This document shows positions 29,654-35,158 of a stretch of 35,158 nt of DNA, piece after piece. Both the position numbers and the translations under genes were made by a program. The stretch lies in the IMG/VR virus record IMGVR_UViG_3300033148_004379, positions 1 to 35,158 of that record; one strand, given 5' to 3'. The notes beneath the pieces were generated by a model. That model saw only the letters and a list, made by a program, of their open reading frames with translations. It was not told where the DNA came from and did no database searches. Numbering within the stretch: the first letter of the stretch is position 1; each line of letters opens with the position of its first letter. This stretch comes from a virus.

Positions 29654-29959
29654 CTAATCCTCCTTTGTGCAGCTTATCCCTTCCAGGTTATTAAACCACC
29701 GGGCCTTACCGTCTGACTGGATATGCTTCCTGCCACGTAATACAAAGTCAACATTGACCCAATCGCCTTCTCTTGCCATGTTAACTTTCTCCATGTTGTC
29801 ATTCACAAACTCAAAGGCCACCTCTTGCCGGTATTTGTTTTTCACATATACTTCCAAAACAAGTGTCCTCTTGTAAGAATTTTCACCGAACGCTATTGGT
29901 CGGCCCACAAATAATACTTTGCCGGAAATGTTGAACTCATTGATCTGTCTTGCTCCCAT
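29654..29959 (-). CDS. DUF3127-type OB-fold protein (putative ssDNA-binding)
   Basis: The 101-aa protein matches the short Bacteroidota OB-fold family DUF3127: FNISGKVLFVGRPIAFGENSYKRTLVLEV, then QEVAFEFVNDNMEKVNMAREGDWVNVDFVLRGRKH and a WFNNLEGISC end. Members resemble single-strand DNA-binding proteins in recombination modules. It sits in the same operon as RecT-like and YqaJ-like genes, which supports a role in strand annealing. There is no acidic C-terminal tail of the SSB type. Confidence 0.75.
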   Translation of the reverse strand: MGARQINEFNISGKVLFVGRPIAFGENSYKRTLVLEVYVKNKYRQEVAFEFVNDNMEKVNMAREGDWVNVDFVLRGRKHIQSDGKARWFNNLEGISCTKED

Positions 29960-29989
29960 AATAAACTATTTTAAATTGATTGATGTATC

Positions 29990-30295
29990 TTACGTTTTCT
30001 CTTTACCCATCACCCTCATTGCCTCCGGTGGGAATATCCTGATCCTACCATCTTTGATATGCTGACATATACCAACCGTGTATGAGGCCGGGTATCTGTT
30101 ACCATCTTTATCCACCAGTATCTCCATGTGCAAGCCCCAATGAAGCAGGTAATATAAAACTTCTTCCATAACTGGCTCCGGTGGATTTTTTGTTCTTCTA
30201 TTAAGGTCTATTGGCTTTCCTTCCTTATCCAGATAATTACCATCCTCATCCGTGAGCGGCTCTAATACCTTAACTACCGTGTACCATTTATTCAT
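29990..30295 (-). CDS. Hypothetical protein (101 aa)
   Basis: TVVKVLEPLTDEDGNYLDKEGKP, a linker with paired Arg (LNRRTKNPPEP) and VLYYLLHWGLHMEILVDKDGNRYPASYTVGICQHI. No recognised domain. It overlaps the next gene by 8 bp. Confidence 0.65.
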   Translation of the reverse strand: MNKWYTVVKVLEPLTDEDGNYLDKEGKPIDLNRRTKNPPEPVMEEVLYYLLHWGLHMEILVDKDGNRYPASYTVGICQHIKDGRIRIFPPEAMRVMGKEKT

Positions 30296-30605
30296 TTTTA
30301 TACCTCCATATATAACCTGCAGCAGTTTTAATCTTACCCAGGCAGGCCTTACTTATTGTGTGTTTTGTAATCTTGTGCTTGTTTGCAGCTATTGTCGCTG
30401 ATGGATATTCAGCTATCCGTGTTCCTGAAAGATCAAACTTAATAACCGGTTTACGCTTTTCATATTGTGATCTCTTTCCTTCCTCCCATGCTGCTACATA
30501 AACCCACTCAAACCGCTTACGTATAAAGCCTACATGAGCTTTAGGAATAAGATTAAGCTCAATTAGCTCTGCCAGATTCATGTCAATCACCTCGTCTTTA
30601 GTCAT
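30288..30605 (-). CDS. NUMOD1-type DNA-binding protein without nuclease domain
   Basis: Residues about 54-104 (VIKFDLSGTRIAEYPSATIAANKHKITKHTISKACLGKIKTAAGYIWRY) match the NUMOD1/nuclease-associated modular domain of homing endonucleases: a 'G..i.eY.S...Aa' helix-turn-helix, then '.I...c.gk.kta.gy.WrY'. The N-terminal 50 residues are helical and acidic, not GIY-YIG or HNH. It is either a free-standing DNA-binding protein or a remnant of a mobile endonuclease. The final Trp-Arg-Tyr supports a complete domain. Confidence 0.7.
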   Translation of the reverse strand: MTKDEVIDMNLAELIELNLIPKAHVGFIRKRFEWVYVAAWEEGKRSQYEKRKPVIKFDLSGTRIAEYPSATIAANKHKITKHTISKACLGKIKTAAGYIWRYKNE

Positions 30606-30608
30606 AGC

Positions 30609-31712
30609 CTAAAATGAATTATAATCAAGTTTTTTAAATTCATTCTCAACAGTATCTTCATCAGGTACCTCTTTTGTCCTGTTATTGAAGGTCCTCGATT
30701 TAGATCCTTTACGCTCGGACCAGTTTACATAGCCTAATTTACCAAAATCCACACTCTCCGCACCATTATTAGTCATAAACTTAATAAACAGGTTCTTTAT
30801 GCCTGTGCGCTCTGTATCAATTCTGGATTTGATCTTTTTAAGAAAATTGTCTTTTCTGGCAAGGCTGTATAGTTCCATCGTTCCATCGATGGTTGGCCTT
30901 GTCTCGACAAATTTTTCTTCCATAAACTCCTTATATGCCTCTGAATTGTCTGGTTCAGGCTCTAACTGTTGGATTATAGCCTCATATTTTTCTTCCTCTG
31001 CCACATTACCTAAAATCTGCGCCTGGTTCCGTTTATGAACGGCCTCTTGTCCCGGAATAACCCTATCATACCACCATGATTTAGTTATATTAAGCATCTT
31101 TTCGATTATACCCTCATCTCTCTGGATCTTCTCAACCGCTAATCTGCCACCATCAACAAGCATTGCTATCTCTGCATAGTCCGCATCCAGAATAAGCATA
31201 TATTGGTGTATCTGCACGAGGTAAAATATTGGGATCCCATCTTCCCACATCTTGCTGACCCAATAGCTCATGTTTTTACATTCAAGGATTCCTTCTTTAT
31301 CTAATGGTTCACCGGTAATAAGATTAAAACCCCCTTCTATATTAATAAGCCGGTCCACGGATGCAAATAACCATGGATATTGCGGATTAACAACATAACC
31401 ATTAACAGAACGGCATTTACGGACTATCTTATCATTGGCAAAGTTTTCCACATAGCCATCCTGGGTGCCATCATAATACTGCCATACCCGTGCAATGTTT
31501 TCTTCATTGGTGCGACCCCAAAACATACGCTCGCTATCCTCCCTGCGCTGTTCTATATTCCCTATCTTCTCATGGAAGATCCTGACGTTTGTATCATATT
31601 TATTAATACCAAGGACCGTTCCTACCTCGGATCCTCCTATCCCCTGCTGTCGAAATGCATACCATTCATCGCTGTGATGAGGGATGTTGTAAATTTTAAG
31701 GTCTTTCTTCAT
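30609..31712 (-). CDS. YqaJ-like (lambda-exonuclease family) recombination nuclease
   Basis: The 367-aa protein has the YqaJ signature at the N-terminus (SDEWYAFRQQGIGGSEVGTVLGINKY, residues 14-39). Catalytic residues fit the PD-(D/E)xK fold: Glu70 (GRTNEENIA), Asp120 (FASVDRLI), Glu144 and Lys146 (GILECKN) and Gln167/Gln170 (LVQIHQYML). It should degrade one strand of a double-strand end 5'->3' to make the substrate of the RecT-like annealase. The C-terminal third is Lys/Glu-rich and probably a partner-binding or oligomerisation region. Confidence 0.85.
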   Translation of the reverse strand: MKKDLKIYNIPHHSDEWYAFRQQGIGGSEVGTVLGINKYDTNVRIFHEKIGNIEQRREDSERMFWGRTNEENIARVWQYYDGTQDGYVENFANDKIVRKCRSVNGYVVNPQYPWLFASVDRLINIEGGFNLITGEPLDKEGILECKNMSYWVSKMWEDGIPIFYLVQIHQYMLILDADYAEIAMLVDGGRLAVEKIQRDEGIIEKMLNITKSWWYDRVIPGQEAVHKRNQAQILGNVAEEEKYEAIIQQLEPEPDNSEAYKEFMEEKFVETRPTIDGTMELYSLARKDNFLKKIKSRIDTERTGIKNLFIKFMTNNGAESVDFGKLGYVNWSERKGSKSRTFNNRTKEVPDEDTVENEFKKLDYNSF

Positions 31713-31718
31713 GTTTTA

Positions 31719-32132
31719 CTATGGTTTAGGTAATTCTAATTTTAAAGGCTCAATAATATCATATATCTTCTCAAAAATCTTCTGCAATACTGCTGCCTGC
31801 ATAGCCATCATCTCTGCAGGTTGGATCCCTTTCTGTGATATTTTATTATACCAATCTTGATAGATCGTTGCCAATAGATCTGTTTGTTTCTCATGTTGCA
31901 GTATTAACTCCATAATGGCATTGTAGAGGCGATGAAAATCTATGTTTTGAGTATCTAATGCCTGATACTTGGCTTTTGCCCTTAACTTCTGATCCCCTTT
32001 CCACTTCTGTTCAGGATCATCCATTATTGCTCTGGCCTCCTCAACTTTTTTGTTCAAAGGGTCCAAATACTTTTGCTTAAAACTTTCCAGCTCCTCTGCA
32101 GCCTTCCAGTTATTTACTAATTTTTCAGCCAT
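31719..32132 (-). CDS. Helical protein (137 aa), unknown
   Basis: Almost all-helical, with a coiled coil at 12-36 (AEELESFKQKYLDPLNKKVEEARAI) and a Gln/Ile-rich helix near the end. It overlaps the GroES-like gene by 8 bp. No family is recognised. A partner-binding role is possible. Confidence 0.65.
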   Translation of the reverse strand: MAEKLVNNWKAAEELESFKQKYLDPLNKKVEEARAIMDDPEQKWKGDQKLRAKAKYQALDTQNIDFHRLYNAIMELILQHEKQTDLLATIYQDWYNKISQKGIQPAEMMAMQAAVLQKIFEKIYDIIEPLKLELPKP

Positions 32133-32379
32133 ATATATAAAATATTTGATCTTCTATTATCCAATGAAGTTCCTCGCCATTGCGGGTCATTATGCTTGCT
32201 CCCTTACGCTCATATTGCACCTTATCTCCCTTTTTCACCAGTTCACAACCCGGGGCAGCACTTACCACTATGCCGATATTAGGCTTTTCTTTAACCGTTT
32301 TGGGTATTACAATTCCTTTATCTGTTTGCTCCGGATTATCTTCCGGCTTGATCAATACTGCTTTGCCTTGTGGTATCAT
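32125..32379 (-). CDS. groES: GroES-like co-chaperonin (84 aa)
   Basis: The protein follows the Cpn10 pattern closely. KAVLIKPEDNPEQTDKGIVIP has the first strand and the mobile loop with GIVIP, the hydrophobic tripeptide that contacts GroEL. GIVVSAAPGCELVKKGDKVQYER follows as the second strand pair, and it ends with EELHWIIEDQIFYI in place of the usual '..E.DILAI'. At 84 aa it is slightly shorter than bacterial GroES. It could replace the host cap to fold phage proteins. It lies in the DNA-metabolism arm, far from the tandem GroES-like gene at 12748-13443. Confidence 0.85.
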   Translation of the reverse strand: MIPQGKAVLIKPEDNPEQTDKGIVIPKTVKEKPNIGIVVSAAPGCELVKKGDKVQYERKGASIMTRNGEELHWIIEDQIFYIYG

Positions 32380-32381
32380 CT

Positions 32382-32786
32382 TTATTTTATTTTTCCTTCA
32401 TATTTCCAAATCTCATCTTTTTCTGCTTTCATCTTTTTCCTTTCCATAAACCTATCATAATCCCGCTTTAAGAAGTTTAACATATCAGCCCTTGTATCAT
32501 GAGTTTCGTGATATGTGAACGCAGATGTGTTTACCCATTTATTATCTTTTAGCATTTGAACTGTATATTTACCAGCCCCAAGACAATCAAGAGGTCTTGG
32601 TGTTGCAATAATCCTTGTGCTATCATCTATTTGATAATACTGGCCACCATAGAATGTAGAATCAATAACTGTTTCTGCCTTAAATTGCCATGATGTTGTA
32701 CCTCCAGCCGTAAAAAACAATATAACACAACCCACAGTAATAATAAGCAGCCCAAACGAAATAGTAATTATGTTAATAATTTTCAT
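32382..32786 (-). CDS. Membrane-anchored protein (134 aa), unknown
   Basis: Residues 5-27 are one hydrophobic segment (NIITISFGLLIITVGCVILFF) with few charges before it. The rest is soluble and ends Lys/Glu-rich (RKKMKAEKDEIWKYEGK). A TVGC run resembles a lipobox, but the segment continues hydrophobic, so an uncleaved anchor is more likely. YTVQMLKDNKWVNTSAFTY looks like an extracytoplasmic beta unit. It couples to the next gene by ATGA. Confidence 0.65.
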   Translation of the reverse strand: MKIINIITISFGLLIITVGCVILFFTAGGTTSWQFKAETVIDSTFYGGQYYQIDDSTRIIATPRPLDCLGAGKYTVQMLKDNKWVNTSAFTYHETHDTRADMLNFLKRDYDRFMERKKMKAEKDEIWKYEGKIK

Positions 32787-33151
32787 TTCAGTTTGTTTTT
32801 TATATAATTAACAATATATTTTGCACCTGCAAATCTTTCATAAGAATTTATATTCTCATTTTCTTCTTCAATTTCTGAGAAATGATCATCTAACTCTTTA
32901 TCACTCGGCAGCAATTCATCTATTGACATTGGTTTGTACCAATATTTCATTGTAAATCCCTTTAAATTATCGCCGTCATGTGTATACCATACTTCTTCAT
33001 GATAGTCGTAGTAACAATAATCAACGTACCTGTCTGAAAAAATAGCTATTACATTATCTGATCTAAAATGGTTTACATCTAACTTTTCCGGCAATTCCTC
33101 ACTTGCCTTGATCGGTATCAGTATTTTTTTTATTTCATAATTTGTTTTCAT
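32783..33151 (-). CDS. Acidic hypothetical protein (122 aa)
   Basis: Strand-rich N-terminus, Tyr/Asp-rich middle (FSDRYVDYCYYDYHEEVWYTHDGD) and an acidic helix (DHFSEIEEENENI). No family is recognised. It is coupled to the anchored protein by ATGA (32783-32786). Confidence 0.65.
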   Translation of the reverse strand: MKTNYEIKKILIPIKASEELPEKLDVNHFRSDNVIAIFSDRYVDYCYYDYHEEVWYTHDGDNLKGFTMKYWYKPMSIDELLPSDKELDDHFSEIEEENENINSYERFAGAKYIVNYIKNKLK

Positions 33152-33169
33152 AACATTATTGTTTGGTGG

Positions 33170-33280
33170 TTAAAAATCATAAGGGTCTATACCTAACTCT
33201 ATTTCTGTATATTCAGGCTTATCATCAGGGTCTTCGTTACAAAAGGGGCAAGTTGTAACATCATCATCTAATTCTGTTCT
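33170..33280 (-). pseudogene. Start-less zinc-ribbon-like frame, possible frameshifted remnant
   Basis: A 36-codon frame (RTELDDDVTTCPFCNEDPDD, ending GIDPYDF and a stop at 33170-33172) has protein-like composition and one CPFC knuckle, but no ATG, GTG or TTG after the preceding in-frame stop at 33281-33283. Its first bases overlap the 3' end of the HTH-like gene in another frame. It could be the C-terminal part of a small zinc protein whose start was lost, or of the HTH-like protein after a frameshift. Confidence 0.35.
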
Positions 33281-33608
33281 TTATTAATTTACTCTCATTT
33301 TCCTTTTTATCAAATGCCTCATTAACCATCTTATCCATTTTCATCCTCTCTCCATGCTTCTTAAGCGACATACCTAAGTTGATCCAACGCCTTGCTTTCT
33401 CCCAGGCTGCCAGGGAGCATTTACTCCATGAGCTTTCAGATCTTATTGCGGAAACATAATACTGCTTGACGCCTATAGCTTTAGCTGCATCAGCAGTATT
33501 CATTTTTTCCTCAGACATTGCCTTAACAGACATTGCCTTAACCAGGCGATCCCGGATCGCTCTCTTGGCAACATCATTCAATGCTGTTTTTTTAGTCGTT
33601 GCTTTCAT
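33264..33608 (-). CDS. Basic HTH-like protein (114 aa)
   Basis: Residues about 34-78 (NTADAAKAIGVKQYYVSAIRSESSWSKCSLAAWEKARRW) look like an Xre-type helix-turn-helix with a recognition helix QYYVSAI. The N-terminus contains a short repeat (KAMSVKAMSEE). The C-terminus is highly basic. A regulator of the minus-strand operon is likely. The downstream frame at 33170-33280 may once have belonged to it. Confidence 0.6.
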   Translation of the reverse strand: MKATTKKTALNDVAKRAIRDRLVKAMSVKAMSEEKMNTADAAKAIGVKQYYVSAIRSESSWSKCSLAAWEKARRWINLGMSLKKHGERMKMDKMVNEAFDKKENESKLIKNRIR

Positions 33609-33639
33609 TTTAGTTTTTCTTTAATTATTTTACTGAGTA

Positions 33640-33804
33640 TTATTTTGTCTTGCATGGCGGTGCTTTAAATAATGGTGTAGAAGAATGTTCTGTGGGAAAA
33701 TAGAACCATGGTAATCCCCAATCTTTCTGTTTGGTGCAACCACACTTTACACATTCCCAATATACAAGCTTTCCATTACGTTTCTTAATCCATTTATGTC
33801 TCAT
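33640..33804 (-). CDS. Small zinc-binding protein (54 aa)
   Basis: The frame from ATG 33804 to TAA 33640-33642 reads MRHKWIKKRNGKLVYWECVK, then CGC and a later single Cys near the C-terminus (APPCKTK). WECVKCGC is a CxxCxC knuckle. Small 'HKW...C..CG' proteins with a distal Cys are common in phage genomes, function unknown. The frame is too short for many gene finders but has clear family-like features. Confidence 0.65.
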   Translation of the reverse strand: MRHKWIKKRNGKLVYWECVKCGCTKQKDWGLPWFYFPTEHSSTPLFKAPPCKTK

Positions 33805-33916
33805 ATCATTTCATTTATACGGTTAACAATTTCCTTACTCGGTTCTCATTTTACAGCTCCTTGCACACCACGATTACCTGGCGTTCCGCTCTAAAGATTC
33901 TATCCCCCTTCCCCCT

Positions 33917-34228
33917 CTACAACATTCTGTTAAGTCTATCGATCTCTGCTGCTATCAGTGCACCTGCTTTCTGTAATTCACGAATACGACCAGTTATTGT
34001 CATTGAGGTATCAGGCTTCCAATACTCTTTACTGAAAGGCCAAGTATCTGGTGGGTTACCTTCATGTGAGACAAACGCATCACCCCTCCATGTAGATGGT
34101 GTTGCATATGAAGCCCCGGCCAGCGCTAATTCTTGCCCTTTAAACTGATCATCATGTTCGGATGTCCATCCTTCCTCGTTTACTTGTCTCTTCCTTTCAT
34201 AATTAATTAAATCAATTCCTGTTTCCAT
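33917..34228 (-). CDS. Conserved-looking phage protein (103 aa)
   Basis: INYERKRQVNEEGWTSEHDDQF, then GQELALAGASYATP and a Pro/Trp/Lys section, ending RELQKAGALIAAEIDRLNR. This 'ER.RQ...EGW..EHDD ... KAGALIAAEIDRL' pattern recurs in phages of many hosts, without an established function. It is upstream of the small zinc protein in the same direction. Confidence 0.75.
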   Translation of the reverse strand: METGIDLINYERKRQVNEEGWTSEHDDQFKGQELALAGASYATPSTWRGDAFVSHEGNPPDTWPFSKEYWKPDTSMTITGRIRELQKAGALIAAEIDRLNRML

Positions 34229-34275
34229 ATCTATTGTTATTTAAGTTTATTAATCATAAGTAAGTTACCAAACAT

Positions 34276-34291
34276 TCCCGATGACTCGGGA
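34276..34291. other. Short perfect hairpin in intergenic gap
   Basis: TCCCGA, loop TGAC, TCGGGA. It lies between two minus-strand genes and has no T-run, so it is probably not a terminator. Confidence 0.4.
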
Positions 34292-34329
34292 CAGCCAACT
34301 AATCATACCGCTGAAACGTTATAGTGCAT

Positions 34330-34593
34330 TTAAGATTTAACTTCCGCAGTTTTACTATTATCACTATTCGTGTTTGGTCTCGTTGGTATGCTTTTTATTG
34401 CTTTCATATAAAGTTCATCACTAACAAAAGTTTTTGCTATCATGTCATCTTCATTTTTGAATGCCCACATACCAACTTCTCCCATTAGCATTTCTATTGT
34501 TCTCTCATTTGGTGTTTCCCATTTCCAATCACCGTAAAACATACTTTTCGCAAACAATTTAACAATTGTTTCTAATTTTTCTTTTCTATTCAT
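34330..34593 (-). CDS. Hypothetical protein (87 aa)
   Basis: I start at 34593 (MNRKEKLETIVKLFAKSM) because the extra N-terminus from 34638 lies in A+T-rich sequence and reads as non-coding. Lys/Glu-rich helix, an aromatic middle (MFYGDWKWETPNERTIEML) and a polar tail. No family is recognised. Confidence 0.6.
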   Translation of the reverse strand: MNRKEKLETIVKLFAKSMFYGDWKWETPNERTIEMLMGEVGMWAFKNEDDMIAKTFVSDELYMKAIKSIPTRPNTNSDNSKTAEVKS

Positions 34594-34794
34594 AATTTTA
34601 AGTTTAATAAACGCACTATAACAAAGTATATAAAACAATGCTACTCGGCGTTTTCGTTTATAATTCTATTTATTATTTAAGTTCATTTCTCGTATCAAAT
34701 TCCGTTGTATATTCCGCATCGTTTCATATACAAACCGTTATTATTGTTTTCATGTTAGTTTGTTTTTGATAATCATTATCTGCGTATTATACTG

Positions 34795-34875
34795 TTATGT
34801 ATAATGGGGGGATAATGAATGTTCCTGTAAGGCTAATGTCATTATGTCTACTGTCCAGTTAAGTGTTGTTTCCAT
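34795..34875 (-). CDS. Possible microprotein (26 aa)
   Basis: A short frame (METTLNWTVDIMTLALQEHS, then five residues) with a clear ATG and stop, in an A+T-rich gap. The evidence is only composition. It could be a real early peptide. Confidence 0.3.
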   Translation of the reverse strand: METTLNWTVDIMTLALQEHSLSPHYT

Positions 34876-34906
34876 TTTCTTATGTTTTCACGTGTTTTAG
34901 CTTTAT

Positions 34907-34978
34907 TTAAGCCACTTTCTCATCTCTGCGGCAGTTTAGTATGTCCGGCGGGAGATAATCAAATGTTTTTCTTTTCAT
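34907..34978 (-). CDS. Possible microprotein (23 aa)
   Basis: The ATG (34978-34976) overlaps the stop of the right-edge gene as ATGA, like many true gene joints in this window. The product is MKRKTFDYLPPDILNCRRDE plus three residues. Coupling is the only support. Confidence 0.35.
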   Translation of the reverse strand: MKRKTFDYLPPDILNCRRDEKVA

Positions 34979-35157
34979 GTCTTTTGTTTAAGTTTTTCTT
35001 CAAGTATTTTAAATTCACTCTCAAACATAGCTTCTTCTGCTTTTTTACGAGATTCAAACGGATATCCAATTGCTAATTGATAAGAATCATCATGTATATC
35101 ATATCCCCATTCATCTATAACATAATGTGGATTTCTATTATCTTCATCCAATTCTCT
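34975..35157 (-). CDS. Hypothetical protein, partial (N-terminus beyond right edge)
   Basis: An open minus-strand frame enters from the right edge and ends with TGA at 34975-34977. The visible 60 residues (RELDEDNRNPHYVIDEWGYDI, HDDSYQLAIGYPFESRKKAEEAMFESE, then a Lys-rich helix) are acidic and Tyr-rich, with a helical C-terminus. No start is visible. The pattern resembles small soluble phage proteins of unknown role. Confidence 0.65.
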   Translation of the reverse strand, partial: RELDEDNRNPHYVIDEWGYDIHDDSYQLAIGYPFESRKKAEEAMFESEFKILEEKLKQKT

Positions 35158-35158
35158 T

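Noticed and set aside
32050-32460. 136-codon plus-strand frame, hydrophobic, opposite the GroES-like gene
   Set aside because: Phe/Leu/Ile-rich antisense frame of A+T-rich minus-strand genes. The minus frame has family-level support.
32382-32786. Lipoprotein call for the anchored protein based on TVGC
   Set aside because: The residues after Cys continue hydrophobic (VILFF), unlike a mature lipoprotein N-terminus.
1-35158. tRNA, rRNA, integrase, attachment sites or insertion sequences
   Set aside because: Nothing with tRNA arms, recombinase signatures, transposase motifs or terminal repeats was seen. Short RNAs cannot be excluded by eye.

Overview
The window is a stretch of a tailed double-stranded DNA phage (or an integrated copy of one) that infects a member of the Bacteroidota. 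The phage assignment rests on a contiguous large terminase - portal - scaffold-like - major capsid block, followed by tail-fibre-like genes. The host assignment is inferred from three things. Promoters of the Bacteroidota type (-33 TTTG, -7 TAnnTTTG, 19-20 nt spacer) occur at several operon heads. Secreted phage proteins have signal peptides cut just before Gln. Shine-Dalgarno sequences are generally weak or absent. No integrase, repressor of a known family, lysis cassette or tRNA gene is recognised, so lifestyle is undetermined. Both edges cut through genes.

Layout: (1) 1-14.3 kb, minus strand, virion module. Reading with transcription, from right to left: a fibronectin-III-like protein (173 aa), a small protein, a tandem-domain GroES-like protein, two small or unknown proteins, TerL, portal, scaffold-like protein, major capsid protein followed by a terminator, a 305-aa unknown, then three consecutive genes with export signals (fibre-like, lectin-like, beta-helix). 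(2) 14.5-17.7 kb, minus strand: a winged-helix replication or regulatory protein with an unusual structured leader, a MazG-like pyrophosphohydrolase and small unknowns. These start from a near-perfect promoter at about 17.7 kb. (3) 17.7-18.8 kb: an intergenic region of about 480 bp and a lone plus-strand gene with a winged-helix look. (4) 18.8-20.4 kb, minus strand: three conserved-looking unknowns. (5) 20.4-25.9 kb, plus strand: divergent promoter, RadC-like JAMM protein, C5-cytosine methyltransferase and a run of small accessory genes with recurring leader motifs. (6) 25.9-35.2 kb, minus strand: HNH-like protein, RecT-like annealase, DUF2829 (Tad2-like) protein, Pol-X-like nucleotidyltransferase, DUF3127 OB-fold protein, NUMOD1-like DNA-binding protein, YqaJ/lambda-type exonuclease, a second GroES-like protein and many small genes.

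How it fits together: the right arm supplies recombination and DNA metabolism (exonuclease, annealase, OB-fold protein, nucleotidyltransferase). The plus-strand island supplies DNA modification and probable host-takeover or counter-defence functions. The left arm builds the particle. The most unusual points are two separate GroES-like co-chaperonins, three successive export signals in the tail region, a likely anti-Thoeris protein, and promoter-hairpin-gene leaders that look like attenuators. Genes are packed tightly with many ATGA or TGATG start/stop overlaps, and several genes shorter than 60 codons are real by this criterion.
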